This document shows, in pieces, positions 30,150 to 36,853 of a stretch of DNA of 36,853 nt. The notes beneath the pieces are model-generated. The model was not told the DNA's origin and searched no databases. It saw only the letters and a list, made by a program, of their open reading frames with translations. Source of the DNA: Brevundimonas sp. UBA5713. Lineage in GTDB: Bacteria; Pseudomonadota; Alphaproteobacteria; Caulobacterales; Caulobacteraceae. Positions within the stretch are counted from its first letter, which is position 1. The number at the start of each line of letters is the position of its first letter. The stretch lies in the NCBI RefSeq assembly GCF_002419815.1, contig NZ_DIGV01000053.1:1-36853 (forward strand). The letters are read 5' to 3'. The position numbers were made by a program, and so were the translations under genes.

Positions 30150-32993
30150 TCAGTATTTAAAGCGCACGCCCATAAAGACGTTGTAGCCGAACTTTTCGTA
30201 CTCGTAGGTACGCTCGCGGACGCCGTAGTATTTGGTGCCCGCCGAGTCCGTCAGGTTCTTGGCCTCGCCAAAGACCTCGATGCCGTTGCCGAAGTCATAG
30301 CTGGCGGTGAAGTCCAGTTGTTCGCGGCCTTCGACAAACAGGTCGAAGTCGGCGTCTTCGGCATTGATCTCTTCCAGATAGTCGCTGCGCTTGGTGTAGC
30401 TCAGGCGCGCCGACAGACCGGCATGCTCGTAGAAGAGGGCCACGTTGTAGTTGTTTTCCGACTGGCCCGGCAGCTGGAACTTGTTACGGCCCTCATAGGC
30501 CTGTGCCGTCGTGATCTCGGCATCGGTATAGGTGTAGTTGGCGAAGATACCGAAGTGCGAGGCCCAGCCCGGCAGGAAGCTGAACTTCTGCTGCCAGTTG
30601 ATCTCGAAGCCGGCCAGATGGCCTTCAGGCGCGTTGATGGGGGTTTCGAACTCGGCGTCCGGATAGAGCACGCCATTGACCGTCGCCGGAGCCTCGTAAA
30701 CGAGAGTGTAGCGGTAGTTTTCCAGGTCCTTGTAGAAGGCGTTGGCCGACAGGACGCCAAAGTCGCTGAAATAGTATTCCAGACCGAAGTCCAGATTATT
30801 GGACAGCGTGGCTTCAAGCTCCGGATTGCCGATACTGAACTTGGCCTTGGAGCCTTCGGTTTCTTCCTCGCGGCGCGGGACCAGTTCGGAGAACTCGGGG
30901 CGGTTGATCGAACGCGTCAGGGCCGCGCGACCGATCAGATTGTCCGAGAAGGCGTGGCGGATAGTCAGGTTCGGGAAGAGCTCGGTATCGTCGCGGCTGA
31001 CAGAGGCCGTGCCGAAGATTTCGCTCTCTTCGCCTTCATCGTCGATGTCCAGACGGAAGGTGTTGGCAGTGCCGTCAAACTTGGTGTTCTCGACGCGCAG
31101 ACCCGCGATGATGGTGGTGGCACCGATGTCCATACGGGCCTGGGCATAGGCTGACAGGATGTCTTCCTGAGCCTCGTAGTCGGCGAGAATGGAGTCCGGC
31201 ATGCGGCGTTCGGCCACGCCGCGCGCGCCAGCCAGATACTCATCGACCAGACCGTTATTGAACTTGTGCCCCAGCAGGTAGTCGTAGTTGACGGATTCCC
31301 TGTCCGTCAGCAGATCGCCATAGGATTGGGTCGGCGCATGGGCTTTGTCGCGGGTACGGAAGCGTTCTTCGTCAGCGGCGATATCGCGGCTGCGGAACTT
31401 GCCACCGAACTTCCACGTCACTTCCTGATTGGCGATCGTGCTGGGCAGCTCAAAATTCAGTTGAGCCGCAAACTCTTCCTGCTTGGTCGTGTTCGAACGA
31501 AACACCGTCTCGCGGAATTCATACTGGCTGCGGTCCAGATGCTCTTGCGAGGTGAAGATCGAATAGGTCGGCTCGTAATGGTCGCCGCTGAAGTCATAGG
31601 TGACGGTCGGGTCGGCCTCGGAGCGGAACAGCAGCTCGTTGCGGTTCGGATAGGTCTGTTCGGTCGAAGCCCACGACAGGCTGCCGTCCAGCACTGCGCC
31701 ATTGCCGAAGATATGCTCGGCACCCGTGGTCAGGGTGGTGATTTCGTTCACCTGCGTGCGGTGACGCAGTTGGCGCTCGACCGTAACGTTGTCGAAAGTG
31801 GCTTTGCGGCTGTTCGAGCCCGCAACCATATCGCCTTCGTCATAGGTCAGCAGCAGCTGGTTACGGTATTCGTCGTCCTCGAACTTGGCGAACGAGCCGC
31901 GAACCCAGGCGCGGGTGGCGTCGTTGGGACGGAACTCCAGACCGCCGGTCACCGCCTGACGGGTGCGCTCGGTGTCATAGTCCTTGAACAGGCTTTCCTC
32001 GAGGGCGAAGATTTCATCGCCTTCAAGGGTTTCCATCTTGGTCCAGCCGCTTTCGACGTTGTCGGGGCGACGGTTGGTCTGGGAATAGCTGTAGGACAGC
32101 AGCGCGCCCCAGTTCTGGCCTTCACCAAACACGTTAGAGGCCGTGAAGCCACCGCGGATGTCCTCGCCGCCATAGTCGTTATAGCTGGCACCGCCATAGC
32201 CGCTCAGGGCCAGTCGGCGCTGGTCAAACGGCGAGCGGGTCTTGATGTTGACGGCACCGGCGATGCTGTCGGCGTCTTGCGACGGCAGCAGGGTCTTGGA
32301 GACCTCGACGTTCGACACGATGTCCGACGGCAGGGTGTCCAGATCGACCGCGCGCGTGCCCGGATCGACCGAAGGCACCGTGACGCCATCCACCGACACG
32401 GCGGTGAAGGATGCCGGTGCGCCCCGCACGTTGATGTAGCGGCCTTCGCCCTGATCGCGCTGGATGGCGATACCGGCCACGCGTTGCAGGCTTTCAGCCA
32501 CGTTCGGATCGGGATAGCGGCCAATGGCATCCGCAGACAGCACGTTGACGGTACCATCGGCGTTGCGCTGTTGGTTTAGGGCGCGGGCCACACCTTCGGT
32601 AATCACACCGTTGACCACGACGTCGGCGACCGTGGTGGTGCTATCGCCACCCAGCGTCAGCACCACAGAGGTCATTTGACCCGCCACGATATCGACCGTC
32701 TGGCTGGCCGAGGGCAGGCCGATGTAGCGGGCGTTCAGTTCGACGCGGCCAGACAGGCCGGTCATGTGGAACTCGCCCTGGGTGTTGGAAACCGCGCGGC
32801 GGCCCTGGGCAGTGATTTCCACACCGGGAAGCGGCGAGCCGCTGGCATCGACCACACGGCCATAAACGCCGTCGCCTGCCGGAACCGCCGCCGCGGCCAG
32901 CACCGTGCTGTCGGCCACAGCCACCTGCGGCAGCACAGCCATACCCAAGACCAGCGGCGTGACAGCCACGCCTACGAGCAGTTGCAGTTTCAT
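30150..32993 (-). CDS. TonB-dependent outer membrane receptor (Xanthomonas/Caulobacter class)
   Basis: The 947-residue protein has a signal peptide (cleavage near AVA, residue 27), then a carboxypeptidase-regulatory-like beta domain (about 42-113, GVYGRVVDASGSPLPGVEI). A possible TonB box VADVVVNG (122-129), the plug (about 140-260, GRYPDPNVAESLQRVAGIAI and RGAPASFTAVSVDGV) and the 22-strand barrel follow, ending in the aromatic terminus RFKY. The plug pattern is that of TIGR01782 receptors, which are abundant in Caulobacter and Xanthomonas and often take up plant-derived carbohydrates or other bulky nutrients; the substrate here is unknown. No transporter, enzyme or regulator gene adjoins it, so nothing narrows the ligand. 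A long upstream region (32994-33279) separates it from the tRNA. Confidence 0.93.
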   Translation of the reverse strand: MKLQLLVGVAVTPLVLGMAVLPQVAVADSTVLAAAAVPAGDGVYGRVVDASGSPLPGVEITAQGRRAVSNTQGEFHMTGLSGRVELNARYIGLPSASQTVDIVAGQMTSVVLTLGGDSTTTVADVVVNGVITEGVARALNQQRNADGTVNVLSADAIGRYPDPNVAESLQRVAGIAIQRDQGEGRYINVRGAPASFTAVSVDGVTVPSVDPGTRAVDLDTLPSDIVSNVEVSKTLLPSQDADSIAGAVNIKTRSPFDQRRLALSGYGGASYNDYGGEDIRGGFTASNVFGEGQNWGALLSYSYSQTNRRPDNVESGWTKMETLEGDEIFALEESLFKDYDTERTRQAVTGGLEFRPNDATRAWVRGSFAKFEDDEYRNQLLLTYDEGDMVAGSNSRKATFDNVTVERQLRHRTQVNEITTLTTGAEHIFGNGAVLDGSLSWASTEQTYPNRNELLFRSEADPTVTYDFSGDHYEPTYSIFTSQEHLDRSQYEFRETVFRSNTTKQEEFAAQLNFELPSTIANQEVTWKFGGKFRSRDIAADEERFRTRDKAHAPTQSYGDLLTDRESVNYDYLLGHKFNNGLVDEYLAGARGVAERRMPDSILADYEAQEDILSAYAQARMDIGATTIIAGLRVENTKFDGTANTFRLDIDDEGEESEIFGTASVSRDDTELFPNLTIRHAFSDNLIGRAALTRSINRPEFSELVPRREEETEGSKAKFSIGNPELEATLSNNLDFGLEYYFSDFGVLSANAFYKDLENYRYTLVYEAPATVNGVLYPDAEFETPINAPEGHLAGFEINWQQKFSFLPGWASHFGIFANYTYTDAEITTAQAYEGRNKFQLPGQSENNYNVALFYEHAGLSARLSYTKRSDYLEEINAEDADFDLFVEGREQLDFTASYDFGNGIEVFGEAKNLTDSAGTKYYGVRERTYEYEKFGYNVFMGVRFKY

Positions 32994-33232
32994 GTTTGCA
33001 GCATCCCCATGCGGAAGGCCGTTTGGCGTTCCGGTGTTCAGGGCGCTGACTAATTGGGGGCTGCAACGACTTGATGAGAGTTTGACGAAACAGAATCGTC
33101 GTTATCACAAAGCTTGAGCGACATTTGCTCCCGACGCGGAAGAAGCGTCGCAAAAACGAGCACCACCCGACAAGCGAGCGTCACAGGGCATGGCTTGAGG
33201 CCAAGGGCTGGATTAGGGGGGGCAGATACGCG

Positions 33233-33263
33233 AACGGGGCCTGACCTGTGGCCAGACCCCGTT
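33233..33263 (-). other. 11-bp hairpin downstream of tRNA-Gly(GCC)
   Basis: AACGGGGCCTG (33233-33243) pairs with CAGACCCCGTT (33253-33263) along 11 positions, one a G-U type mismatch when read from the minus strand. It begins 17 bases past the tRNA 3' end. With no T run it is either a factor-assisted terminator or a processing signal for the tRNA transcript. The rest of the region from 32994 to 33279 shows a GACGC/GCGTC hairpin (33133-33149) and otherwise only promoter-like sequence for the receptor gene. Confidence 0.45.
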
Positions 33264-33279
33264 TCGTGGGTGTCTCGAC

Positions 33280-33354
33280 TGGAGCGGGCGAGGCGATTCG
33301 AACGCCCGACCCTCACCTTGGCAAGGTGATGCTCTACCCCTGAGCTACGCCCGC
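33280..33354 (-). tRNA. tRNA-Gly(GCC)
   Basis: The minus strand folds as a full cloverleaf with acceptor GCGGGCG/CGCCCGC, D arm GCTC/GAGC, anticodon stem TCACC/GGTGA around TTGCCAA (anticodon GCC, reading GGC and GGU) and the T loop TTCGAAT. CCA is encoded at 33280-33282. It is the second glycine tRNA in the window, 30 kb from the CCC isoacceptor. Confidence 0.96.
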
Positions 33355-33459
33355 ATCCGTCAGGACGGCTGTGCCGTCCGGCGTCGAGGAGGAGGCGTTT
33401 AGCCCCCTCCCCTTCACTCCGCAACCGTTTTTTTGAGATCGCGGAATTTTCTTTGCCGA

Positions 33460-34242
33460 TTAACGCGGAGCCAGACGGATGGCACCGTCCAGACGGATGC
33501 ATTCACCGTTGATGTAGACGTTCTCGGCCAGATGCAGGGCCAGATTGGCATAGTCCTGCGGAGTGCCAAGGCGTTTCGGGAACGGGATCATGGCGGCCAG
33601 TGCATCCTGAACCTTCTGGTCCATGCCGGCCATCATCGGGGTCCACATAATGCCCGGCAGGATGGTGTTGACGCGCACGCCTTCGTTCATCAGGTCACGC
33701 GCGACCGGCAGGGTCATGGCGTAGACGCCGCCCTTGGAAGCCGAATAGGCAGCCTGACCGATCTGGCCATCCTGAGCCGCGACCGAGGCGGTGTTGATGA
33801 TCAGGCCGCGCTCGCCGTCTTCCATCGGGTCCAGCGTCACCATGCCTGCTGCGGACTTGGACAGGACGCGGAAGGTGCCGAACAGGTTGATCGTCACGGT
33901 GCGCTCGAACTGTGCCATGTCGTGGGCGCAGATCTCGCCGGTGTCTTTCTTGCGCGACACGGTCTTCTGGCCGGTGGCGATACCGGCGCAGTTGACGGTC
34001 AGACGCTCTTGGCCGTGCGCGGCGCGGGCCTTTTCAAAACCTGCGTCAACCCTCTCGTCCGAGGTCACGTCCACCTTGCAAAAAATGCCGCCGATTTCCT
34101 TGGCGATAGCCTCGCCCTTTTCCTCGTTCAGGTCGAACAGAGCGACCTTTACGCCCTTGGCGGCCAACGCACGCGCAGTGCCTTCACCAAGGCCCGAAGC
34201 CCCGCCGGTGACAACTGCTGCAATCGAACCATCGAGTTTCAT
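33460..34242 (-). CDS. Short-chain dehydrogenase (3-hydroxyacyl-CoA dehydrogenase/HSD10-like)
   Basis: The 260-residue SDR has the NAD-binding TGGASGLG (12-19), NCAG (84-87), and the catalytic S153, Y166 and K170 (NTASVAAQDGQIGQAAYSASK). The segment DVTSDERVDAGFEKA and the end LHLAENVYINGECIRLDGAIRLAPR are typical of the group annotated as 3-hydroxyacyl-CoA or 2-methyl-3-hydroxybutyryl-CoA dehydrogenase. That would fit beta-oxidation or isoleucine breakdown, the pathway fed by the BCKDH operon 8 kb away, but the link is only by pathway. The ATG at 34242 has AGGAA eight bases upstream; the frame upstream of it is not coding. It is divergent from the DUF1232 gene. Confidence 0.9.
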   Translation of the reverse strand: MKLDGSIAAVVTGGASGLGEGTARALAAKGVKVALFDLNEEKGEAIAKEIGGIFCKVDVTSDERVDAGFEKARAAHGQERLTVNCAGIATGQKTVSRKKDTGEICAHDMAQFERTVTINLFGTFRVLSKSAAGMVTLDPMEDGERGLIINTASVAAQDGQIGQAAYSASKGGVYAMTLPVARDLMNEGVRVNTILPGIMWTPMMAGMDQKVQDALAAMIPFPKRLGTPQDYANLALHLAENVYINGECIRLDGAIRLAPR

Positions 34243-34300
34243 GGAAACCGTTCCTATATAAAAATCTGAACCCAGAGCTTGCGGGAGGGATTTAGCGGTC

Positions 34301-34711
34301 ATGTCCGTCAAAACCAAACCGGTATCGCCGGAAGATGCCATCAATCCGCAAAAGGCGCTCGTTCCCGTGGTGCATAAAACGAATGAAATGCGTGTGAAAC
34401 GCGACTTCTGGCCTAAAATGCGTCGGGTCGCCTCGCGCATTCCGTTCGCCAATCAGGCGCTGGCCGCTTGGTATGCAACCCAGGACCCTGAGACGCCCTT
34501 TCGCGCCAAGGCCGTTCTGCTAGGCGCGCTGGCCTATTTCGTCATGCCGGTGGATGCCGTTCCCGATGTCTTGGCCGTGGTGGGCTTTAGCGACGATGCG
34601 GCAGTGATTGCCGCTGTGCTGGCCACCTTCGGAGCCAACATCAAGGACAAGCACCACCAGAAGGCCAAGGAAACCCTGACCCGCATGCGCGAGGACGAGA
34701 CCGGGGATTAA
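34301..34711 (+). CDS. YkvA-family (DUF1232) membrane protein
   Basis: The 136-residue protein contains the DUF1232 core: AKAVLLGALAYFVMPVDAVPDVLAVVGFSDDAAVI (start about residue 69), a hydrophobic hairpin with the characteristic Pro-Asp pairs. The N-terminus is basic and hydrophilic, and the C-terminus is a charged helix (KDKHHQKAKETLTRMRED). The family is widespread and of unknown function. The ribosome site GGGAGGG is about 11 bases upstream of the ATG. Its stop overlaps that of the converging quinone oxidoreductase gene by four bases (34708-34711). Confidence 0.87.
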   Translation: MSVKTKPVSPEDAINPQKALVPVVHKTNEMRVKRDFWPKMRRVASRIPFANQALAAWYATQDPETPFRAKAVLLGALAYFVMPVDAVPDVLAVVGFSDDAAVIAAVLATFGANIKDKHHQKAKETLTRMREDETGD

Positions 34712-35709
34712 TCCTCGGTCACCACCACGATCTTGCCCATGGCCTGACGCTCGCCCAAGGCACGGATAGCGTCTGCCGCCTTTTCCAGCGGGAAGGTCTT
34801 GCTGATGCGCGGACGGATTTTGCTGTCTTTATACAGTTGCATCAGGTCGGCCATATTGGCGGCGTGGCCCTTAGGATCGCGTGCCACGGCCGCGCCCCAG
34901 AACACACCCACCACCGACACCGACTTCAACAGCGTCAGGTTCAGTGGCAGGGACGGAATACCGGCCGGAAAGCCTACAACCAGATAGCGCCCGTTCCAGT
35001 CCATGGCCCGCAGCGCCGGCTCGGCATAGTCGCCGCCTACCGCGTCATAGACCACATCGGCCCCGTCGCGGCCCGTGGCCAGTTTGAACTCTCCGGCCAG
35101 TTCTTTCTGGGCCGCCTTGTCCATGGGGCCGGACGGATAGATCAGGCCGTTGTCCGCTCCCAGCTCCAGCGCAAACTCGACCTTGTCATTGGTCGAGGCC
35201 GCAGCGACCACGCGCGCGCCCATGGCCTTGCCCAGCTCGACCGCTGCGGCCCCCACGCCGCCTGCGGCACCCAGCACCAGCAGGGTCTCGCCCGGTTGCA
35301 GATTGGCTCGGTCCTTCAGCGCATAATAACTGGTGCCATAGGTCATGACGAAGGCGGCAGCCGTCTCGAAATCCATCCCGTCAGGAATGGGGATCAACTG
35401 GTCGGCGCGCACAGCCAGACGCTCGGACAGGCCACCCCAGCCCGGCACGGCGATGACGCGATCCCCACGGCGCACGCCCTTCACCCCCTCGCCCACGGCA
35501 TCGACGATTCCGGCGACCTCGCCCCCCGGCGAGAAGGGGCGCTCGGGCTTGAACTGGTATTTGTCCTCGATAATCAGGGAGTCAGGGAAGTTGATGCCGA
35601 TAGCCTTCGCCTCGATCACCACCTCGCCCTTGCCGGGCGTGGGGTCCATCACTTCTTCGATGGAAAGGGTTTCCGGTCCACCCGGGGCCTTGGACAAAAC
35701 TGCGCGCAT
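34708..35709 (-). CDS. NADPH:quinone oxidoreductase-family protein (zinc-independent MDR)
   Basis: The 333-residue protein is a medium-chain dehydrogenase/reductase without the zinc-binding cysteines. It shows the N-terminal GroES-like half (GEVVIEAKAIGINFPDSLIIEDKYQ, and PGGEVAGIVDAVGEGV), the Rossmann motif GAAGGVG (147-153), and TYGTSYYALKDRANL at the cofactor groove. Such proteins reduce quinones or enones with NADPH. The exact substrate cannot be assigned. The ATG at 35709 follows AGAGAAG. It runs convergently into the DUF1232 gene, and transcription begins in a 108-base region shared with the divergent asparaginase-like gene. Confidence 0.9.
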   Translation of the reverse strand: MRAVLSKAPGGPETLSIEEVMDPTPGKGEVVIEAKAIGINFPDSLIIEDKYQFKPERPFSPGGEVAGIVDAVGEGVKGVRRGDRVIAVPGWGGLSERLAVRADQLIPIPDGMDFETAAAFVMTYGTSYYALKDRANLQPGETLLVLGAAGGVGAAAVELGKAMGARVVAAASTNDKVEFALELGADNGLIYPSGPMDKAAQKELAGEFKLATGRDGADVVYDAVGGDYAEPALRAMDWNGRYLVVGFPAGIPSLPLNLTLLKSVSVVGVFWGAAVARDPKGHAANMADLMQLYKDSKIRPRISKTFPLEKAADAIRALGERQAMGKIVVVTED

Positions 35710-35817
35710 CGATACTTCTCTTTCCTATCCCCCGTCGGTCCTGAGCCGACACTTTAGCAACGCTAATGCACGTGACGGCTCTCTGCCTAGAGGGCGAACA
35801 CGGTTTTAGGAGTTTCC

Positions 35818-36705
35818 ATGGTCCGTCCCGCCTTGATCCTGCACGGTGGCGCAGGTGCCCGCCGCGAGCGCAACTATGACCAGGAGGTCGTACACATGCG
35901 TCAGGTCGTCGAGGCGATGCAGGCACGGCTTGAGGCCGGAGCCTCGGCACTGGATGTGGCGGTCGAGACCGTGGTGATGCTGGAAGACAGCGGCCTTTAT
36001 GTCGCCGGTCGCGGAGCCTCGCCCAATCTGGACGGCGAATACGAACTGGATGCCAGCCTGATGGACGGTGCCACCCAGAAGGCCGGTGCCGTGGCCGCCC
36101 TTCAGGGCTTCAAGAACCCGATCCGTGCGGCGCGTGCCGTGATGGACCACACGCCGCACGTCATGCTGGCCGGTCAGGGGGCTGCGCGCTTTGCCGCCCA
36201 GCAAGAGCTTGAACGTGTCGATGACCCTGACAGCTGGTTCACCCGCGCCGGCAAGGGTGAGGACAACCACCCGCCCGGCACGCTCAGCCACGGCACCGTC
36301 GGCGCGTGCGTACTGGATACCCGGGGCCGTCTCGCCGCCGCCACCTCGACGGCCGGTGTATTCGGCAAGATGCCGGGACGCGTCGGCGATACCCCCATCC
36401 CTGCTGCGGGCACATGGGCCGACGGACACGCCGCCGTCTCCTGCACCGGTCAGGGCGAGTATTTCATCCGCATCGCGGCGGCCGCTCGCACAGCGCTGAG
36501 CGTGGCCGCTGGCCACTCTCTGGACGACGCCGCTCAGGCCACTATCGGCCTTATCGGCCAGATGGGCGGAGACGGCGGTCTGATCGCGCTGGATCGCGAG
36601 GGCCGCATCGCCGATCCCTTTAACAGCCAGGGCATGAAGCGGGCCTGGCTGGATACGGACGGCCGGATTGTGGTGCGCGTATTTAACGACACCCCACACG
36701 CGTGA
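35818..36705 (+). CDS. Isoaspartyl peptidase/L-asparaginase (Ntn hydrolase)
   Basis: The 295-residue protein is a type 2 asparaginase of the N-terminal nucleophile family. It would self-cleave before T160 in SHGTVGACV, giving an alpha chain of 159 and a beta chain of 136 residues. Supporting motifs are LHGGAGA (8-14), AGRGASPNLDGEYELDASLMDG (63-84), TSTAGVFGKMPGRVGDTP (176-193) and CTGQGE (209-214). It hydrolyses beta-aspartyl dipeptides and, more slowly, asparagine. A clear AGGAG is five bases upstream of the ATG. No asparagine transporter is nearby. Confidence 0.94.
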   Translation: MVRPALILHGGAGARRERNYDQEVVHMRQVVEAMQARLEAGASALDVAVETVVMLEDSGLYVAGRGASPNLDGEYELDASLMDGATQKAGAVAALQGFKNPIRAARAVMDHTPHVMLAGQGAARFAAQQELERVDDPDSWFTRAGKGEDNHPPGTLSHGTVGACVLDTRGRLAAATSTAGVFGKMPGRVGDTPIPAAGTWADGHAAVSCTGQGEYFIRIAAAARTALSVAAGHSLDDAAQATIGLIGQMGGDGGLIALDREGRIADPFNSQGMKRAWLDTDGRIVVRVFNDTPHA

Positions 36706-36794
36706 GGCGAAATATTACAAAGGAGTAAGGTGCCACGGGTTGCGGGAAACCTCTAAGGTCTCCCCCATTGCTTGTTCTCCCCAAGGAGAGGTTC

Positions 36795-36853
36795 ATGAGA
36801 ACCCGTCACCTTTTCTGCAGCGCCGTTTCGGCTCTGGCCCTGATTTCCGCTGC
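36795..36853 (+). CDS. Start of an exported protein (3' truncated by the window edge)
   Basis: The first 19 codons read MRTRHLFCSAVSALALISA, a typical signal-peptide start. AAGGAGAG at 36783-36790 is an excellent ribosome site six bases upstream of the ATG. This N-terminus resembles those of TonB-dependent receptors in Caulobacterales, but the rest is outside the window, so no function is assigned. Confidence 0.7.
   Translation, partial: MRTRHLFCSAVSALALISA

Noticed and set aside
32994..33279. Riboswitch (such as cobalamin or TPP) ahead of the TonB-dependent receptor
   Set aside because: No B12-box or TPP core sequence was recognised; the hairpins present are short and one belongs to the tRNA 3' region.
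33363..33379. 7-bp hairpin between the short-chain dehydrogenase and tRNA-Gly(GCC)
   Set aside because: No T run in either direction and a 3-base loop; it may be a factor-dependent terminator of the dehydrogenase gene but cannot be called from sequence alone.

Overview
The window is GC-rich DNA from an alphaproteobacterium, most likely order Caulobacterales (an Asticcacaulis- or Brevundimonas-like organism; genus not certain). The evidence is a TonB-dependent receptor of the Xanthomonas/Caulobacter class, a DnaX with a glycine-rich linker as described in Caulobacter, the order SRP RNA - dnaX - ybaB - recR, a small NifU-like scaffold protein ahead of yidD and thrS, and alpha-type BCKDH genes. 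It reads as ordinary chromosome: no phage, transposase, CRISPR array or biosynthetic gene cluster was seen.

Layout. 1-3297 (+): the three-gene osmoprotectant operon for N-acetylglutaminylglutamine amide (truncated asparagine-synthase-like amidotransferase, GNAT/ATP-grasp synthetase, M42 peptidase). 3308-5209 (-): tRNA-Gly(CCC), a TraB/GumN-family protein, and a small XRE regulator with a four-helix membrane protein behind a double operator. 5237-7656 (-): rmuC, recR, ybaB. 7803-8417 (+): a RutE/HadB-type nitroreductase wedged between ybaB and dnaX. 8476-11062 (-): dnaX, a DUF3597-like gene and the SRP RNA. 11147-13642: nudC, kdsB and a membrane-anchored cytochrome c. 13722-15987 (-): an NlpC/P60 protein that lacks its catalytic cysteine, and an M17 leucyl aminopeptidase. 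16076-19700 (+): a TPR protein, an IscU-like scaffold, yidD and thrS, the last two joined by an ATGA overlap.

19872-25262 (-) is a complete branched-chain 2-oxoacid dehydrogenase operon in the order E1alpha-E1beta-E2-E3. A divergent Lrp/AsnC regulator (25407-25895) and an AT-rich inverted repeat between them suggest local control. Then come pirin, a globin-coupled diguanylate cyclase, a second dihydrolipoamide dehydrogenase, a large TonB-dependent receptor, tRNA-Gly(GCC), a short-chain dehydrogenase, a DUF1232 protein, a quinone oxidoreductase, an isoaspartyl peptidase/asparaginase, and the first codons of an exported protein at the right edge.

The most interesting observations are the Cys-to-Ala NlpC/P60 protein beside the aminopeptidase, the two matched 18-bp sites covering the -35 and -10 of the XRE/membrane-protein unit, a related palindromic element found just downstream of both dihydrolipoamide dehydrogenase genes, and DnaX, which has no zinc-module cysteines and carries a glycine tract and a strong hairpin next to its start codon. 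No wholly new multi-gene system could be supported.
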